From JBDSLU01 sp963844435 (GTDB lineage: Bacteria > Acidobacteriota > Vicinamibacteria > Vicinamibacterales > Vicinamibacteraceae), in the NCBI GenBank assembly GCA_963844435.1, contig CAWJOG010000021.1, positions 682,001 to 746,000 on the forward strand: 64,000 nucleotides of DNA. The letters run 5' to 3'. The stretch's first letter is position 1. Every line of letters starts with the position of its first letter. Shown here in pieces: positions 21,700-31,086 of the stretch. Position numbers and translations under genes: made by a program. Below the pieces are notes generated by a model. That model saw only the letters and a program-made list of their open reading frames with translations, ran no database searches and was not told the origin of the DNA.

Positions 21700-22116
21700 C
21701 TACGCCGGCTCCTGCTCGCAGTTGATCTCCCAGGTGACGCCGAAGCGGTCGGTCACCACCCCGAACGCTGGCGACCAGAACGTCGCGGCCAGCGGCATGA
21801 GGATGATGCCGCCGTCGGCGAGTGCCTCGAAGGCGCGGCCGGCCGACTCCGTATCCTCGACGCTCAGTACAACCGAGCACCCGCGAGGCGTCTCGTAGTG
21901 GTCGGGGAGCGCGTCGGAGCCCATCAGCGTCATCTCGCCGTGCAGGTTCATGGTCGCGTGCATGATCCGCGTCTGCCACACCTCGGGCACCTGATCGGCC
22001 ATCGGCGATTCGCCGTATGTCGCCATGAAGGTCACGGTGCCGCCGAGCGTCCGGACGTAATGGTCGAACGCTTCCTTGCAGGTGCCATCGAACGTGAGAT
22101 GGAGGCTGATGCTCAT
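21700..22116 (-). CDS. VOC-family protein (PhnB-like), copy 2
   Basis: This 138-residue PhnB-like VOC protein begins MSISLHLTFDGTCKEAFDHY and ends DRFGVTWEINCEQEPA, followed by a stop at the length expected for the family. It shares its start, the IMHAT strand, the MGSD/MGND loop and the DRFGVTWEINCE ending with the neighbour at 21076-21552. The two are therefore tandem paralogues on the same strand. The substrate is unknown. It lies 18 bases after the SirB1-like gene, so it may share that transcript. Confidence 0.87.
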   Translation of the reverse strand: MSISLHLTFDGTCKEAFDHYVRTLGGTVTFMATYGESPMADQVPEVWQTRIMHATMNLHGEMTLMGSDALPDHYETPRGCSVVLSVEDTESAGRAFEALADGGIILMPLAATFWSPAFGVVTDRFGVTWEINCEQEPA

Positions 22117-22134
22117 GGCGTCACGTCCTGACCG

Positions 22135-23028
22135 TCAGTTGTAGCCGGCGACACGGCGGCGCAGCGTCTTCACGTGCTCCCAGATCTGCTCGTATTCCTT
22201 GCGGTCGTCGCTGTCGTCGTCGGGCGGGGCGGCGCCGGGAGTGGGGAACGGCGGGGACAGCAGCCGCAGGTAGTGCTCGAGGTCGCGCAGCGCGTCGGGA
22301 AACCGCTTTAGCTGGTAAGCGAGGAGGCCGCGATCGCGCAGCTCCATCGTCGCGGTCTCGTCGAGCGCGACCAGCAGATGGGTGACCTCGAGGGCCTGCG
22401 GAAACGATCGGCTGCGGACGTAGAGGCGCTTGAGGTTGGTCGCCATCCGCATCAACGTCTGCCGCGTGTCGGCGGTGGCCAGCGCCTCGGCGGTCAGGAC
22501 CACCTCGCCGCCGGCGTGGCGTTCGAGCAGGCGCTGACAGTCGATCTCACGCAGAATCGCGCCGCGATGGAAGACGTCGATGAGCAGGTCGGGTACGTGC
22601 GGGCCGCTGCTCGGGGCGCGGACCAGGAAGTGCCCCGGGAAGTTGACGCCTTCGAGCTCCAGCCCCGCCCGCCGGCCGACGTCGAGATAGACCACCGCCA
22701 GCGAGATCGGAATGCCGGTGCGCCGCACCAGCACGTCGTTGACGAAGCTGTTGCGGGGATCGTCGTAGCGCGACTCGTTGCCGTGGAAGCCGAGATCCTC
22801 GAACAGGTAGTCGTTCAGCACGGCGATCCGATCCTCGGCGCCCTCGATCAGCGCCAGCCGCCGGCTGGCCTCGTGGCCCATCGCCGTCAACGTCTCGACG
22901 ATCGGCGCCGCATCGATGTCGCCGTGCTCGACCGAGGCGAGGACCAGCGAACCGCGGACCAGCGCGTCGTTGTCGCCGCTCCGCGCCCAGGCCACGAGCG
23001 ACTGCGCCCGGGCCTCGATGCCGGTCAT
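22135..23028 (-). CDS. SirB1-type transglutaminase-like/TPR protein
   Basis: This 297-residue protein belongs to the SirB1 family. RIAVLNDYLFEDLGFHGNE, NSFVNDVLVRRTGIPISLAV and GVNFPGHFLVRA reproduce the conserved core, in which a transglutaminase-like fold is thought to be non-enzymatic. The C-terminal part, with LKRLYVRSRSFPQALEV and LLAYQLKRFPDALRDLEHYL, forms TPR-like helices. The molecular role is not established. Its ATG overlaps the stop of the HAD phosphatase gene by four bases, so the two are co-expressed. Confidence 0.88.
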   Translation of the reverse strand: MTGIEARAQSLVAWARSGDNDALVRGSLVLASVEHGDIDAAPIVETLTAMGHEASRRLALIEGAEDRIAVLNDYLFEDLGFHGNESRYDDPRNSFVNDVLVRRTGIPISLAVVYLDVGRRAGLELEGVNFPGHFLVRAPSSGPHVPDLLIDVFHRGAILREIDCQRLLERHAGGEVVLTAEALATADTRQTLMRMATNLKRLYVRSRSFPQALEVTHLLVALDETATMELRDRGLLAYQLKRFPDALRDLEHYLRLLSPPFPTPGAAPPDDDSDDRKEYEQIWEHVKTLRRRVAGYN

Positions 23029-23717
23029 GGGCGGGCGACCAGCGCCTCGAGGATCGCGACCGACACCGCGTCGAGCGACGGCACGACGAGATCGGCGATG
23101 CCCAGATCCTCGGCGCCATAGGACGTCGTCACCGCGACCGTCCGCAGCCCGGCGTCGCGCGCCGATTGCAGGCCCCACACCGAATCCTCGATGGCGACGA
23201 CATGGCGCGGCGGTGTGTCCATCGCCAGCACGCCCTGCTCACGCAGGATGTCGACGGCGCGGCGATACGGATCGGGATGCGGCTTGCTGCGCGGCGTGTG
23301 CTCGACCGCGACGATGGTCCGGAAGCGCTCCCGGAGGCCGGTGCCGCGAAGCACGACCTCGATGTCGTTCAGGGCCGCGCCCGAGGCAATGGCGAGCGGG
23401 ACCTCGGCGCCGAGCCGGGCGATGCACGCGGCCGCGCCCTCGTAGATCACCGGCTGGCCGGCGACCATGTCGGGGAACAGCGCCAGCTTGTCGGCGACGA
23501 GGCCGGCGATGCGGCCGTCGTCGAAACGCTGGCCGTGATCGGAGAGCGCCGCGCGGAAGGCCCCGGCGTCGTCGTAGCCGAGGTACTTCTCGTAGTAGTC
23601 GCTCCTGCCGAGCGCCACGCCCTGGCGCGCGAGCACGCGCCGGAAGCCCTCGAAGTGCAGCGGCTCGCTGTCGGCGATCACGCCATCGAAATCGAACACG
23701 ACCGCGGAGAGGAGCAT
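23025..23717 (-). CDS. HAD-superfamily phosphatase (beta-phosphoglucomutase-like)
   Basis: This 230-residue hydrolase has motif I VVFDFDGVIADSEP (nucleophile Asp9, acid Asp11), a cap domain with the helix HFEGFRRVLARQG and YYEKYLGYDD, motif II LAIASGA, motif III KPHPDPY and motif IV VAIEDSVWG. This arrangement is the subclass I HAD group of sugar-phosphate phosphatases and phosphoglucomutases. The exact substrate is not predictable. ATGA overlap with the SirB1-like gene shows coupling. Confidence 0.9.
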   Translation of the reverse strand: MLLSAVVFDFDGVIADSEPLHFEGFRRVLARQGVALGRSDYYEKYLGYDDAGAFRAALSDHGQRFDDGRIAGLVADKLALFPDMVAGQPVIYEGAAACIARLGAEVPLAIASGAALNDIEVVLRGTGLRERFRTIVAVEHTPRSKPHPDPYRRAVDILREQGVLAMDTPPRHVVAIEDSVWGLQSARDAGLRTVAVTTSYGAEDLGIADLVVPSLDAVSVAILEALVARP

Positions 23718-23751
23718 CGGGACCCGTGGGCAGGCGAAGCGGCGCGAGAGA

Positions 23752-24354
23752 CTAGGGCTTCAACCGCTCGCCGGATCGGATCGGCATGGTCAAGCGGTTC
23801 TCGCGCGGCGGGTAGGGGCAATCATACTGCGGGTTGTAGACGCAGTACGGGTGATAGGCGCGATTGAAATCGAGGTCGTAGAGGCTGGTCGTGGTGCGAT
23901 CGAGATCGAGGTAGCGGCCGCCGATGTAGGTCTCGGTGCCGTTGGACGGATCGGCGAACGGCACGAACAGCCGCTGCATCGCCTGGTCGCCTTCCTCGAC
24001 GAAGGCGGTGAGGGTGAGCGGCTGGCCCTTGACCGAGAAGCGAAGCTGGCCGGCGCGGCGCATCTTACGCCGCTGGCCGGTCGAAGTCGGCATCTCGATG
24101 GCCGTTTCGCCGGGCGCCGGCGCCAGCCGCGCCGGCACGTGGTACCCCTCGTCGACGGGGAAGTAGGCGAGCGGCAGGAATCGCGAGCGCTCGGCCGGCG
24201 GCACCGGCGACTCCGACGAGGCCGAGGCGAACGCCGCGTCCTTCGCCGTCCGGTGCTCCTGGATCTGCTGCGGGTAGGGCACCGGCGGCGATGGCCGGCA
24301 CGCCGCCGCCAGGAGCGTCACCAGCACGAAGAGCGTCGGCCCGGTCCAGCGCAT
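23752..24354 (-). CDS. DUF1684 lipoprotein
   Basis: The start is set at 24354 because MRWTGPTLFVLVTLLAAAC is a perfect lipoprotein signal with Cys in the lipobox LAAAC. A longer in-frame start at 24414 would bury it. The mature part is about 180 residues. It ends with the DUF1684 signature, DFNRAYHPYCVYNPQYDCPY then PPRENRLTMPIRSGERL. The family is widespread and of unknown function. A TACGCT hexamer lies 7 bases before the ATG, a leaderless-type arrangement. Confidence 0.87.
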   Translation of the reverse strand: MRWTGPTLFVLVTLLAAACRPSPPVPYPQQIQEHRTAKDAAFASASSESPVPPAERSRFLPLAYFPVDEGYHVPARLAPAPGETAIEMPTSTGQRRKMRRAGQLRFSVKGQPLTLTAFVEEGDQAMQRLFVPFADPSNGTETYIGGRYLDLDRTTTSLYDLDFNRAYHPYCVYNPQYDCPYPPRENRLTMPIRSGERLKP

Positions 24355-24410
24355 CCCGTCAAGCGTATCGCACTGCCCGGGCCTCGTACCGGGCCTGGCC
24401 CCTGGTCGGC

Positions 24411-26189
24411 TCATCGCAGGTCGAATCCGGCCCCGCCGGACGCCAGCACGTGCGCGGCGATCGCGCGGCGCAGCGCGACGGTGTCGACCGGCGCGCTCTT
24501 GAGGAGGCGCCGCAGCGCCGACAGCGTGACGCGCCGCGTGTCACCGTCGGTGAGCGCGGCGACCGCTTCGCGGGCCGTCATCTCGACGCGCAACGCGGCA
24601 TCGGCGACCGCGGTGCAGGCCATCGCCTCGTGCACGTCGCCGTGGCGCGCGCCGTCGTGCCGCGCCTGCTCGGCCCGCAGCAGCGCGCTCTCGGCGCCGA
24701 ACGCGTCGATCACGAGATCGGCGGTGAACATCAGCGCTTCCTGCTCGTCGGCGAGCGTGTCGCCGAAGCGCTGCATGGCGGTGCCGAGCACGAGCAGCGC
24801 CGCCTTCTTGAGGCCGGCCACGGTGCGGCGGGCCGCGGCCAGCGGGGCGTCGTCGCCGCCGTCGCCGGCGAGCGGTCCGGTCACCTCGTCGGCGAGGCGC
24901 TTCGCCGCCGCGATCAGGCCGATGTCGCCCTTGGCGGCGCGGCGCGCCAGCAGGCCCGCAATCAGCAGCCGGTTGATCTCGTTGGTGCCTTCGAAGATGC
25001 GGTTGACGCGGGCGTCGCGGTAGCGCCGCTCGGCCGCGTAGTCGGTGACGAACCCGTTGCCGCCGTGGATTTGCACGTTCTCGTCGACGGCGTAGTCGGC
25101 GATCTCGCTGCCCGCGACCTTCGCGATCGACGCCTCGATCGCGTACTCCTCGAGGGCGGCGAGCAGGCGGGCGGCAGGCGATCCCTCGCCGGCGTCGATG
25201 GCGCGATCGATCAGGCCGGTGGTGCGCACCAGCAGGCTCTCGAGCACGTAGATGCGGACGGCCATCGTCGCCAGCTTGGTGCGGATGGCGCCGAACGACG
25301 CGATCGGCCGGCCGAACTGGCGGCGTTCGGCGGCGTAGGCCGCCGCTTCGGCGATCGCGGCACGCGCGCCGCCCGCGGTGGCGGCGCCGAGCTTCAGCCG
25401 GCCGTAGTTCAGGACGTTGAAGGCGACCTTGTGGCCGCGCCCGATCTCGCCGAGGACGTTGGCTGCGGGCACGCGCGCGTCCTGCAGGATCACCGGCGCC
25501 GTCGACGAGGCGTGCAGCCCCATCTTGTGCTCTTCCTCGCCGTTCGAGACGCCGGGAAAGGCGCGCTCGACGATGAACGCCGTGAACGCTTCGCCGTCGA
25601 CCTTGGCGAAGACGATGAACACGTCGGCGAAGCCGGCGTTGGTGATCCACATCTTCTCGCCCGAGAGCGAGAAGCTGCCGTCGGCGAGCCGCGTCGCGCG
25701 GGTCCGGGCGCCGAGCGCGTCCGATCCCGATCCCGACTCGCTGAGACAGTAGGCGCCGACCATCTCGCCCGAGGCGAGCCCCGGCAGGTAGCGCTGCTGC
25801 TGGTCGTGCGTCCCGAACGCGACCAGCGGCAGGATCGCCAGCCCCGTGATCGCGCCGAAGGTGGTGCCGAACGACGCATCGGCGGCGATCTCGGCCGCGA
25901 CCACGACCGAGCTGATCTTGTCGAGCGCGAGCCCGCCGAACTCCTCGGGCACGTCGGTGGCGAGGAGGCCCAGCTCGCCGGCGCGGCGGAGGAGGCGCCG
26001 CGCCACGCTCCAGTCCTTGCCTTCGAGCGCCTCACGCAGCGGCGCCACTTCCTGGCGCACGAAGTCGGCCGCGGTGCGCGCCATCAGCCGGTGCTCGTCG
26101 GAGAGGCGCTCCGGCGTCAGGACGTCCGCGGGCGCGGTGTCCTCGATCAGCCACGCGCCGCCCTTCTGTGCCAGTGCCATCGTCGCCAT
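24411..26189 (-). CDS. Acyl-CoA dehydrogenase
   Basis: This 592-residue FAD flavoprotein does the first oxidation step of beta-oxidation, passing electrons to ETF. Landmarks are AYCLSESGSGSDA, WITNAGFADVFIVFA, RRQFGRPIASFGAI, QIHGGNGFVTDYAAER and RIFEGTNEINRLLIAGLLAR. The extra C-terminal domain of about 170 residues after that segment is typical of the VLCAD-like, FadE-type group with long-chain specificity. The start ATG shares one base with the thiolase stop (TGATG). It is the last gene of the fatty-acid operon. Confidence 0.93.
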   Translation of the reverse strand: MATMALAQKGGAWLIEDTAPADVLTPERLSDEHRLMARTAADFVRQEVAPLREALEGKDWSVARRLLRRAGELGLLATDVPEEFGGLALDKISSVVVAAEIAADASFGTTFGAITGLAILPLVAFGTHDQQQRYLPGLASGEMVGAYCLSESGSGSDALGARTRATRLADGSFSLSGEKMWITNAGFADVFIVFAKVDGEAFTAFIVERAFPGVSNGEEEHKMGLHASSTAPVILQDARVPAANVLGEIGRGHKVAFNVLNYGRLKLGAATAGGARAAIAEAAAYAAERRQFGRPIASFGAIRTKLATMAVRIYVLESLLVRTTGLIDRAIDAGEGSPAARLLAALEEYAIEASIAKVAGSEIADYAVDENVQIHGGNGFVTDYAAERRYRDARVNRIFEGTNEINRLLIAGLLARRAAKGDIGLIAAAKRLADEVTGPLAGDGGDDAPLAAARRTVAGLKKAALLVLGTAMQRFGDTLADEQEALMFTADLVIDAFGAESALLRAEQARHDGARHGDVHEAMACTAVADAALRVEMTAREAVAALTDGDTRRVTLSALRRLLKSAPVDTVALRRAIAAHVLASGGAGFDLR

Positions 26190-27373
26190 CACGACATCCT
26201 CTCGAAGATCCCGGCCGCGCCCATGCCGCCGCCGACGCACATGCTGACCAGCCCGTAGCGGCCCTGCCGCCGCCGCAGCTCGTGCAGCAGCGTCGTCGTC
26301 AGCCGCGCCCCGGTGCAGCCGAGCGGGTGGCCGAGGGCGATGGCGCCGCCGTTGACGTTGAGTCGTTCCGGATCGATCGGCAGCTCGGCGAGGCAGGCGA
26401 GGATCTGCGCCGCGAACGCCTCGTTCAGCTCGACCAGGTCCATGGCGTCGAGCGAGAGGCCGGTCCGCGCCAGCGCCTTGCGGATCGCCGGCACGGGACC
26501 GATGCCGAACAGCTCGGGCGCCACGCCGGCGGTGAAGTAGCCGACGAAGCGCGCCAGCGGCGTCAGGCCGAGCGCGGCGGCCCGCGTCGACGACATGACG
26601 ATCACCGCCGCGGCACCGTCGCTGGTCTGCGACGAGTTGCCGGCGGTGACGCTGCCGGTGGCGTGGAACGCCGGCCTCAGCTTGGCGAGCGCCTCGGGCG
26701 ACGTGTCGCGTCGCGGCCCCTCGTCGGTGTCCATGCGCCTGGGCGCGGCCGGCGCGCGACCGATCGCGGGCGCGGCGTCCACGATGGCGGCGTCGACGGG
26801 GACGATCTCGTCGGCGAAGCGCCCGGCGTCGATCGCCGCGACCGCCTTGCGGTGGCTGTCGAGGGCGAAGGCATCCTGCGCCTCGCGGCTGATCTTCGAC
26901 GCACGGGCGTGGTTCTCGGCGACCAGCCCGTTCGAGAGATAGACGTCGGGGTAGGTGTCGACCAGCGTCGGATTCGGCGAGACCTTGAGGCCGCCCATCG
27001 GCACCAGGCTCATCGACTCGGTGCCGCCGGCAATCACGACGTCGGCGGCGCCGCTCTGGATCCGCTCGGCGGCGTAGGCGATCGACTGCAGGCCGGAGGC
27101 GCAGAAGCGGTTGACGGTGACGGCCGACGCGCTGTGCGGGACGCCGGCGCGCAGGCTGGCGATGCGGGCCACGTTCAGGCCCTGCTCGCCCTCCGGCATG
27201 GCGCAGCCGAGGATCACGTCCTCGACCTCGGCGGCGTCGAGCGCCGGGACGCGCGCCAGCGCGGCGGTGATGGCCGCTGCGGCGAGATCGTCGGGGCGGG
27301 TGTGGCGCAGCGCGCCGTTCGGCGCCTTGCCGACGGGCGTGCGGACGGCGGCGACGATGACGGCATCTGGCAT
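26189..27373 (-). CDS. fadA: Acetyl-CoA C-acyltransferase (3-ketoacyl-CoA thiolase)
   Basis: This 394-residue thiolase catalyses the last beta-oxidation step. The acyl-accepting Cys91 is in VNRFCASGLQS. GGTESMSLVPMGG follows, then the His of NEAFAA, GGAIALGHPLGCTGAR, and the second Cys of SMCVGGGMGAAG. The length and motifs match the degradative FadA group. It is preceded by an alpha/beta hydrolase gene and overlaps the acyl-CoA dehydrogenase gene by one base. Confidence 0.94.
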   Translation of the reverse strand: MPDAVIVAAVRTPVGKAPNGALRHTRPDDLAAAAITAALARVPALDAAEVEDVILGCAMPEGEQGLNVARIASLRAGVPHSASAVTVNRFCASGLQSIAYAAERIQSGAADVVIAGGTESMSLVPMGGLKVSPNPTLVDTYPDVYLSNGLVAENHARASKISREAQDAFALDSHRKAVAAIDAGRFADEIVPVDAAIVDAAPAIGRAPAAPRRMDTDEGPRRDTSPEALAKLRPAFHATGSVTAGNSSQTSDGAAAVIVMSSTRAAALGLTPLARFVGYFTAGVAPELFGIGPVPAIRKALARTGLSLDAMDLVELNEAFAAQILACLAELPIDPERLNVNGGAIALGHPLGCTGARLTTTLLHELRRRQGRYGLVSMCVGGGMGAAGIFERMS

Positions 27374-27386
27374 GGCGAACTGCCTC

Positions 27387-28017
27387 CTACTCGCTCAGGA
27401 GATCCACGATGGTGTCGGCGACCTCGCTGACGTGGCCGTCGAACAGGTGATCCGCGCCGTCGACGATGACCAGCTCCCGCGGCTCGTGGAGCGTGCCGTA
27501 GAAGCGCTGCACCGCCTTGACCGACGACAGGTGATCGCGCTCGCCGTGGATCAGGAAGACCGGCTTGCCGGCCGCGATCACGGCATCGAAGTCGTAGACT
27601 CGACACCGGCGGCGCAATGGCCACCAGATGCGTGACGCGCGGATCGTCGGCGCCGACGCCGGCGGCGATCCACGCGCCGAAGGAATAGCCGACCGCCCAG
27701 ACCGGCAGCCCGGGATAGCGGGCCGCCGCGGCGTCGATGGCGGCGTGGAAGTCGTCGCGCTCGCCGGGCCCGCCGGTGAAGCTGCCCTCGCTGGCGCCGG
27801 CGCCGCGGAAGGTGAAACGGATGACGGCGCAGCCGACGCGGATCAGGCCCTGCGTCGCGTGGTAGACGACGCGGTCGTGCAGCGTGCCGCCGAGCTCCGG
27901 ATGCGGCGGCGCGACCACCGCGACCGCGCGCGCCGGTTCGGCGGGCTCGTCGATGCGCGCCTCGAGGCGGCCGGCAGGGCCGTCGAGGTGGCGGACGCTG
28001 GCCGGGTGATGGTTCAT
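27387..28017 (-). CDS. Alpha/beta hydrolase (dienelactone hydrolase-like), one frameshift
   Basis: This hydrolase is about 208 residues long. VVAPPHPELGGTLHDRVVYH, then FTFRGAGASEGSF and the nucleophile elbow GYSFGAWIAAG are in one frame. After a shift near 27610, KPVFLIHGERDHLSS supplies the acid and VDGADHLFDGHV the catalytic His. This is the short hydrolase family often annotated as CocE/YfhR-like or 'alpha/beta hydrolase of the thiolase operon'. In this context a thioesterase or esterase acting on fatty acyl chains is plausible, but that is inference. The start overlaps the neighbouring hydrolase stop (ATGA). Confidence 0.82.
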
Positions 28018-28793
28018 CCGTGGGCTCCGACGAAGTCGCCGACCAGCGCAGCAAAGGTCCCGGCGCGCGTCACCGTGCCCAAGTGTCCGGTGCCTTCGAG
28101 ACGGGCGACTGTAGTGCGCGTCATGTAGCGACGATACTGCCGCGTGCTCTCCGGCGGAACGAGGCGATCGAGCCCGTCGTCCCCGGTGACGATCAGCGTC
28201 GGCGCGGTCACGCGCGGCGCGACCGCCGCGACGTCGTCGGCGAGGACGAGGTGGATGCGGGTCGCCGCGCGCGGCGCCGACATCGGCGCCCGCGCGACGT
28301 GCCACAGCATCCGCCCGGCGAAGCGCAGCCGTCCGCTCCACGACGGAAAGACGTTGCGGAGCTCGGGCAGCATCCGTCCCGGGGCGCCCAGCGCGAACGC
28401 CGGGAGCGAGCGCCGCGGCGCCTCCAGCCAGCGCGCCTGCTCCGGCGGCAGCGTGAACCCCGGCCCCGGCGCCGAGGCGAGGACCAGCGCGCGAACCCGC
28501 TCCGGATGCCGTGCCGCGTAGTGCAGGGCGATGCAGCCGCCGAACGACACGCCCACCAGCACCACGGGATCGGGGCCGAGCGCGCGGCACGCGTCGTCGA
28601 GCCGCTCGAGGTCGCCTGCGTACGACGGCTCCAGCGGCGGCGCGCCCGGCTCGCCGCAGAGGGAATACGTGGCGACGCGGAACCGGCGCGCCAGCGCGTC
28701 CACCGTCGGCGTCATCCACTCCCAGCGGCCCTGCATGCCTGGCACGAGCACGAGCGGCGGACCGTCCCCCCTGATCTCCATGGCGCCAGACAT
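28014..28793 (-). CDS. Alpha/beta hydrolase fold protein
   Basis: This 259-residue single-domain hydrolase has an oxyanion segment in LVLVPGMQGRWEWMTP, the nucleophile elbow GVSFGGCIALHYA, the acid Asp in LIVTGDDGLDRL and the catalytic His in EGTGHLGTV. It is not homologous in detail to the neighbouring hydrolase. Its ATG overlaps the stop of the FadN-like gene (TGATG), so it is part of the fatty-acid operon. Lipase, esterase or thioesterase activity is inferred from context only. Confidence 0.85.
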   Translation of the reverse strand: MSGAMEIRGDGPPLVLVPGMQGRWEWMTPTVDALARRFRVATYSLCGEPGAPPLEPSYAGDLERLDDACRALGPDPVVLVGVSFGGCIALHYAARHPERVRALVLASAPGPGFTLPPEQARWLEAPRRSLPAFALGAPGRMLPELRNVFPSWSGRLRFAGRMLWHVARAPMSAPRAATRIHLVLADDVAAVAPRVTAPTLIVTGDDGLDRLVPPESTRQYRRYMTRTTVARLEGTGHLGTVTRAGTFAALVGDFVGAHG

Positions 28794-31086
28794 CAGTTGC
28801 GCAGCGGCTTGCCGGTGTCGAGCGTGTGCTTGATGCGCGCCAGCGTCTTCGGCTCGGCGCACAACGAGAGGAACGCCTCGCGCTCCAGATCGAGCACGTA
28901 CTGCTCGCTGACCAGCGCCGGCCCGGCGAGCGAGCCCCCGGCGAGCACGTGCGCCAGCTTGCGCCCGATCAGCGCGTCGTGATCGCTCAGCCGCTCGGCG
29001 CGGCGGGCGAGATGGACACCCAGCTTGAGGATCGCCTCGACCGGGGCCCCGCCGACCGGGATCGCCGTTCGCGGCACCGGCGCCTCGTAGCCCTCGGCGA
29101 CGCGGGCCAGCGCCAGCGCCTTGGCGTCGGCGAGGACGCGGTCGCGGTTCATGCTGACGCGATCGACCGGACGCAGCAGGCCCAGCGTCCGCGCCTCCGC
29201 GGCCGATGTCGAGGTCTTCGCGAAGCCGATGGTCTCGAACACCGTGCGCGTCGGGCCGGCGAGATCGGTGCTCGGCCCCAGCGTCAGATGCCCCGTGGCG
29301 CGCGCCAGCATCTCTTTGGTGCCGCCGCCGGCCGGGATCAGGCCGACGCCCGCTTCGACCAGTCCCAGGTAGGTTTCCGCCGCGGCCTGCACGCGATCGC
29401 CGTGCAGCACGATTTCGCAGCCGCCGCCGAGCGCGAGCCCGCCCGGCGCGACCACGACCGGCACCTTCGCCAGTCGCATCGCCATCGTCGCGCGTTGGAA
29501 GCTGCGCACGAAGAGGTCGACCTCGTCCCAGTTGCCTTCCTGCGCCTCGAGCAGGAGCAGCATCAGGTTCGCCCCGGCGGAGAAGTTGATCGCGTCCGTC
29601 GATACGACCAGCGCCGCGAACTGCGCCTCGGCGGTCGCCACGCCCTTGAGCAGCATGGCGATCGCATCGCCACCCAGCACGTTCATCTTCGAGTGCAGCT
29701 CGAGCCCGAGGACGCCATCGCCGAGATCGACCAGGCTGGTGCCGGGGTTGCCGGCCACGACGGGCGTCCGCGCCTTGGCGTCGGCGTAGAGCAGCACGCC
29801 GGACGGGGCCGGCACGCGCCGGCCATCGCGGAACGTATCGGCGCCGGCAGCGAGCCGGTCGGCGACGAGCGGTGGCACCGGCACGCCGGGACAGGCGTCG
29901 ACCAGCGTGCGCAGGCCAATCGCATCCGCGATCTCGAACGGCCCGAGATCCCAGCCGTAGCCCCAGCGCATCGCCCGATCGACGTCGTCGAGGCTGTGCG
30001 CGATGTCGGGCGCGACCGACGCCGTGTAGAGCAGCGTGGCGCCGAGGGTGCGGCGCAGGAAATCCCCGACCGGATCGTCGCCGAGGAACAGCGCCCGCAG
30101 GCGGGCGCCGGCGTCCTCGATCGTCCGCGCGCGATCGATCGCGGCGAAGCGCGCCTTCTGTTGCGGCCGATACGTCATCGTCGCCGGATCGAGCGTCAGG
30201 ATCGCCGACTGGCCGCCCGGCCCCTTCTCGCGGCGATAGAAGCCCTGTCCCGCCTTCTCGCCGATCCAGCCGCGCTCGGCGATCGCGAGCGCCAGCGCCG
30301 GCGGAGCAAAGGCCCGCGCCTGCTCGGGACCGACGCGCGATTCGAGGTTGCGGGCGACGTGGATCAGGACGTCGAGGCCGGTGATGTCGAGCGTCCGGAA
30401 CGTCGCGCTCTTCGGCCGGCCGATCGCCGGGCCGGTCATCGCGTCGATCTCCTCGATCGTGAAGCGGCCTTCGGCCCACACGTCGAGGATGCGCGCGATC
30501 GCGTAGAGGCCGATGTGGTTGCCGATGAAGTTCGGCGTGTCCTTCGCGACGACGACGCCCTTGCCGAGGCGACGATCGCCGACGTCGGCGACCTGCGCGA
30601 GCACGGCGGCATCGGTGTCCGGCGTCGGGATCAGCTCGAGCAGCTTCAGGTAGCGCGGCGGGTTGAAGAAGTGCGTGCCGAGGAAGTGGCGGCGGAAGCC
30701 GTCGCTGCGGCCCTCGGCGAGCGCGCCGATCGGGATGCCCGACGTGTTCGAGGTGACGATCGTGTGCGGCGCCCGGGCCGCGTCGACGCGCGAGAACAGC
30801 GCCTGCTTGACGTCGAGGCGCTCGACCACGGCCTCGATCACCCAGTCGGCGCGGCAGGCAGCGTCGAACCCCGGTCGAGCCTGTCGAAGCTGCCGGTCCG
30901 GACGGCCTGGGCGAGGGCGCGGGTGAAGAACGGATCCGGCCGCAGGGCGGCCGCGCGCTTCATGCCGTCGCGCGCGGCATCGGCCGAGACGTCCAGCACC
31001 TGCACGTCGAAGCCGGCGTTGGCGGCGTGGGCCGCGATCTGGGCCCCCATCGTGCCGGCGCCGAGGACGGTGACGGTGCGCATCAT
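28793..31086 (-). CDS. 3-hydroxyacyl-CoA dehydrogenase/enoyl-CoA hydratase, FadN-like domain order, one frameshift
   Basis: This multifunctional beta-oxidation enzyme has about 764 residues. The NAD-binding dehydrogenase domain comes first (VTVLGAGTMGAQIAAHAANA). HFLGTHFFNPPRYLKLLELI and a dehydrogenase C-terminal domain (DTPNFIGNHIG) follow. The crotonase domain is last, with oxyanion segments SAGANLMLLL and GGLALGGGCEIVLHGDRV. This order matches Bacillus FadN and is the reverse of E. coli FadB. A shift near 30880 separates the first 80 residues. It overlaps the TetR gene by four bases and is the first enzyme gene of the operon. Confidence 0.9.
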
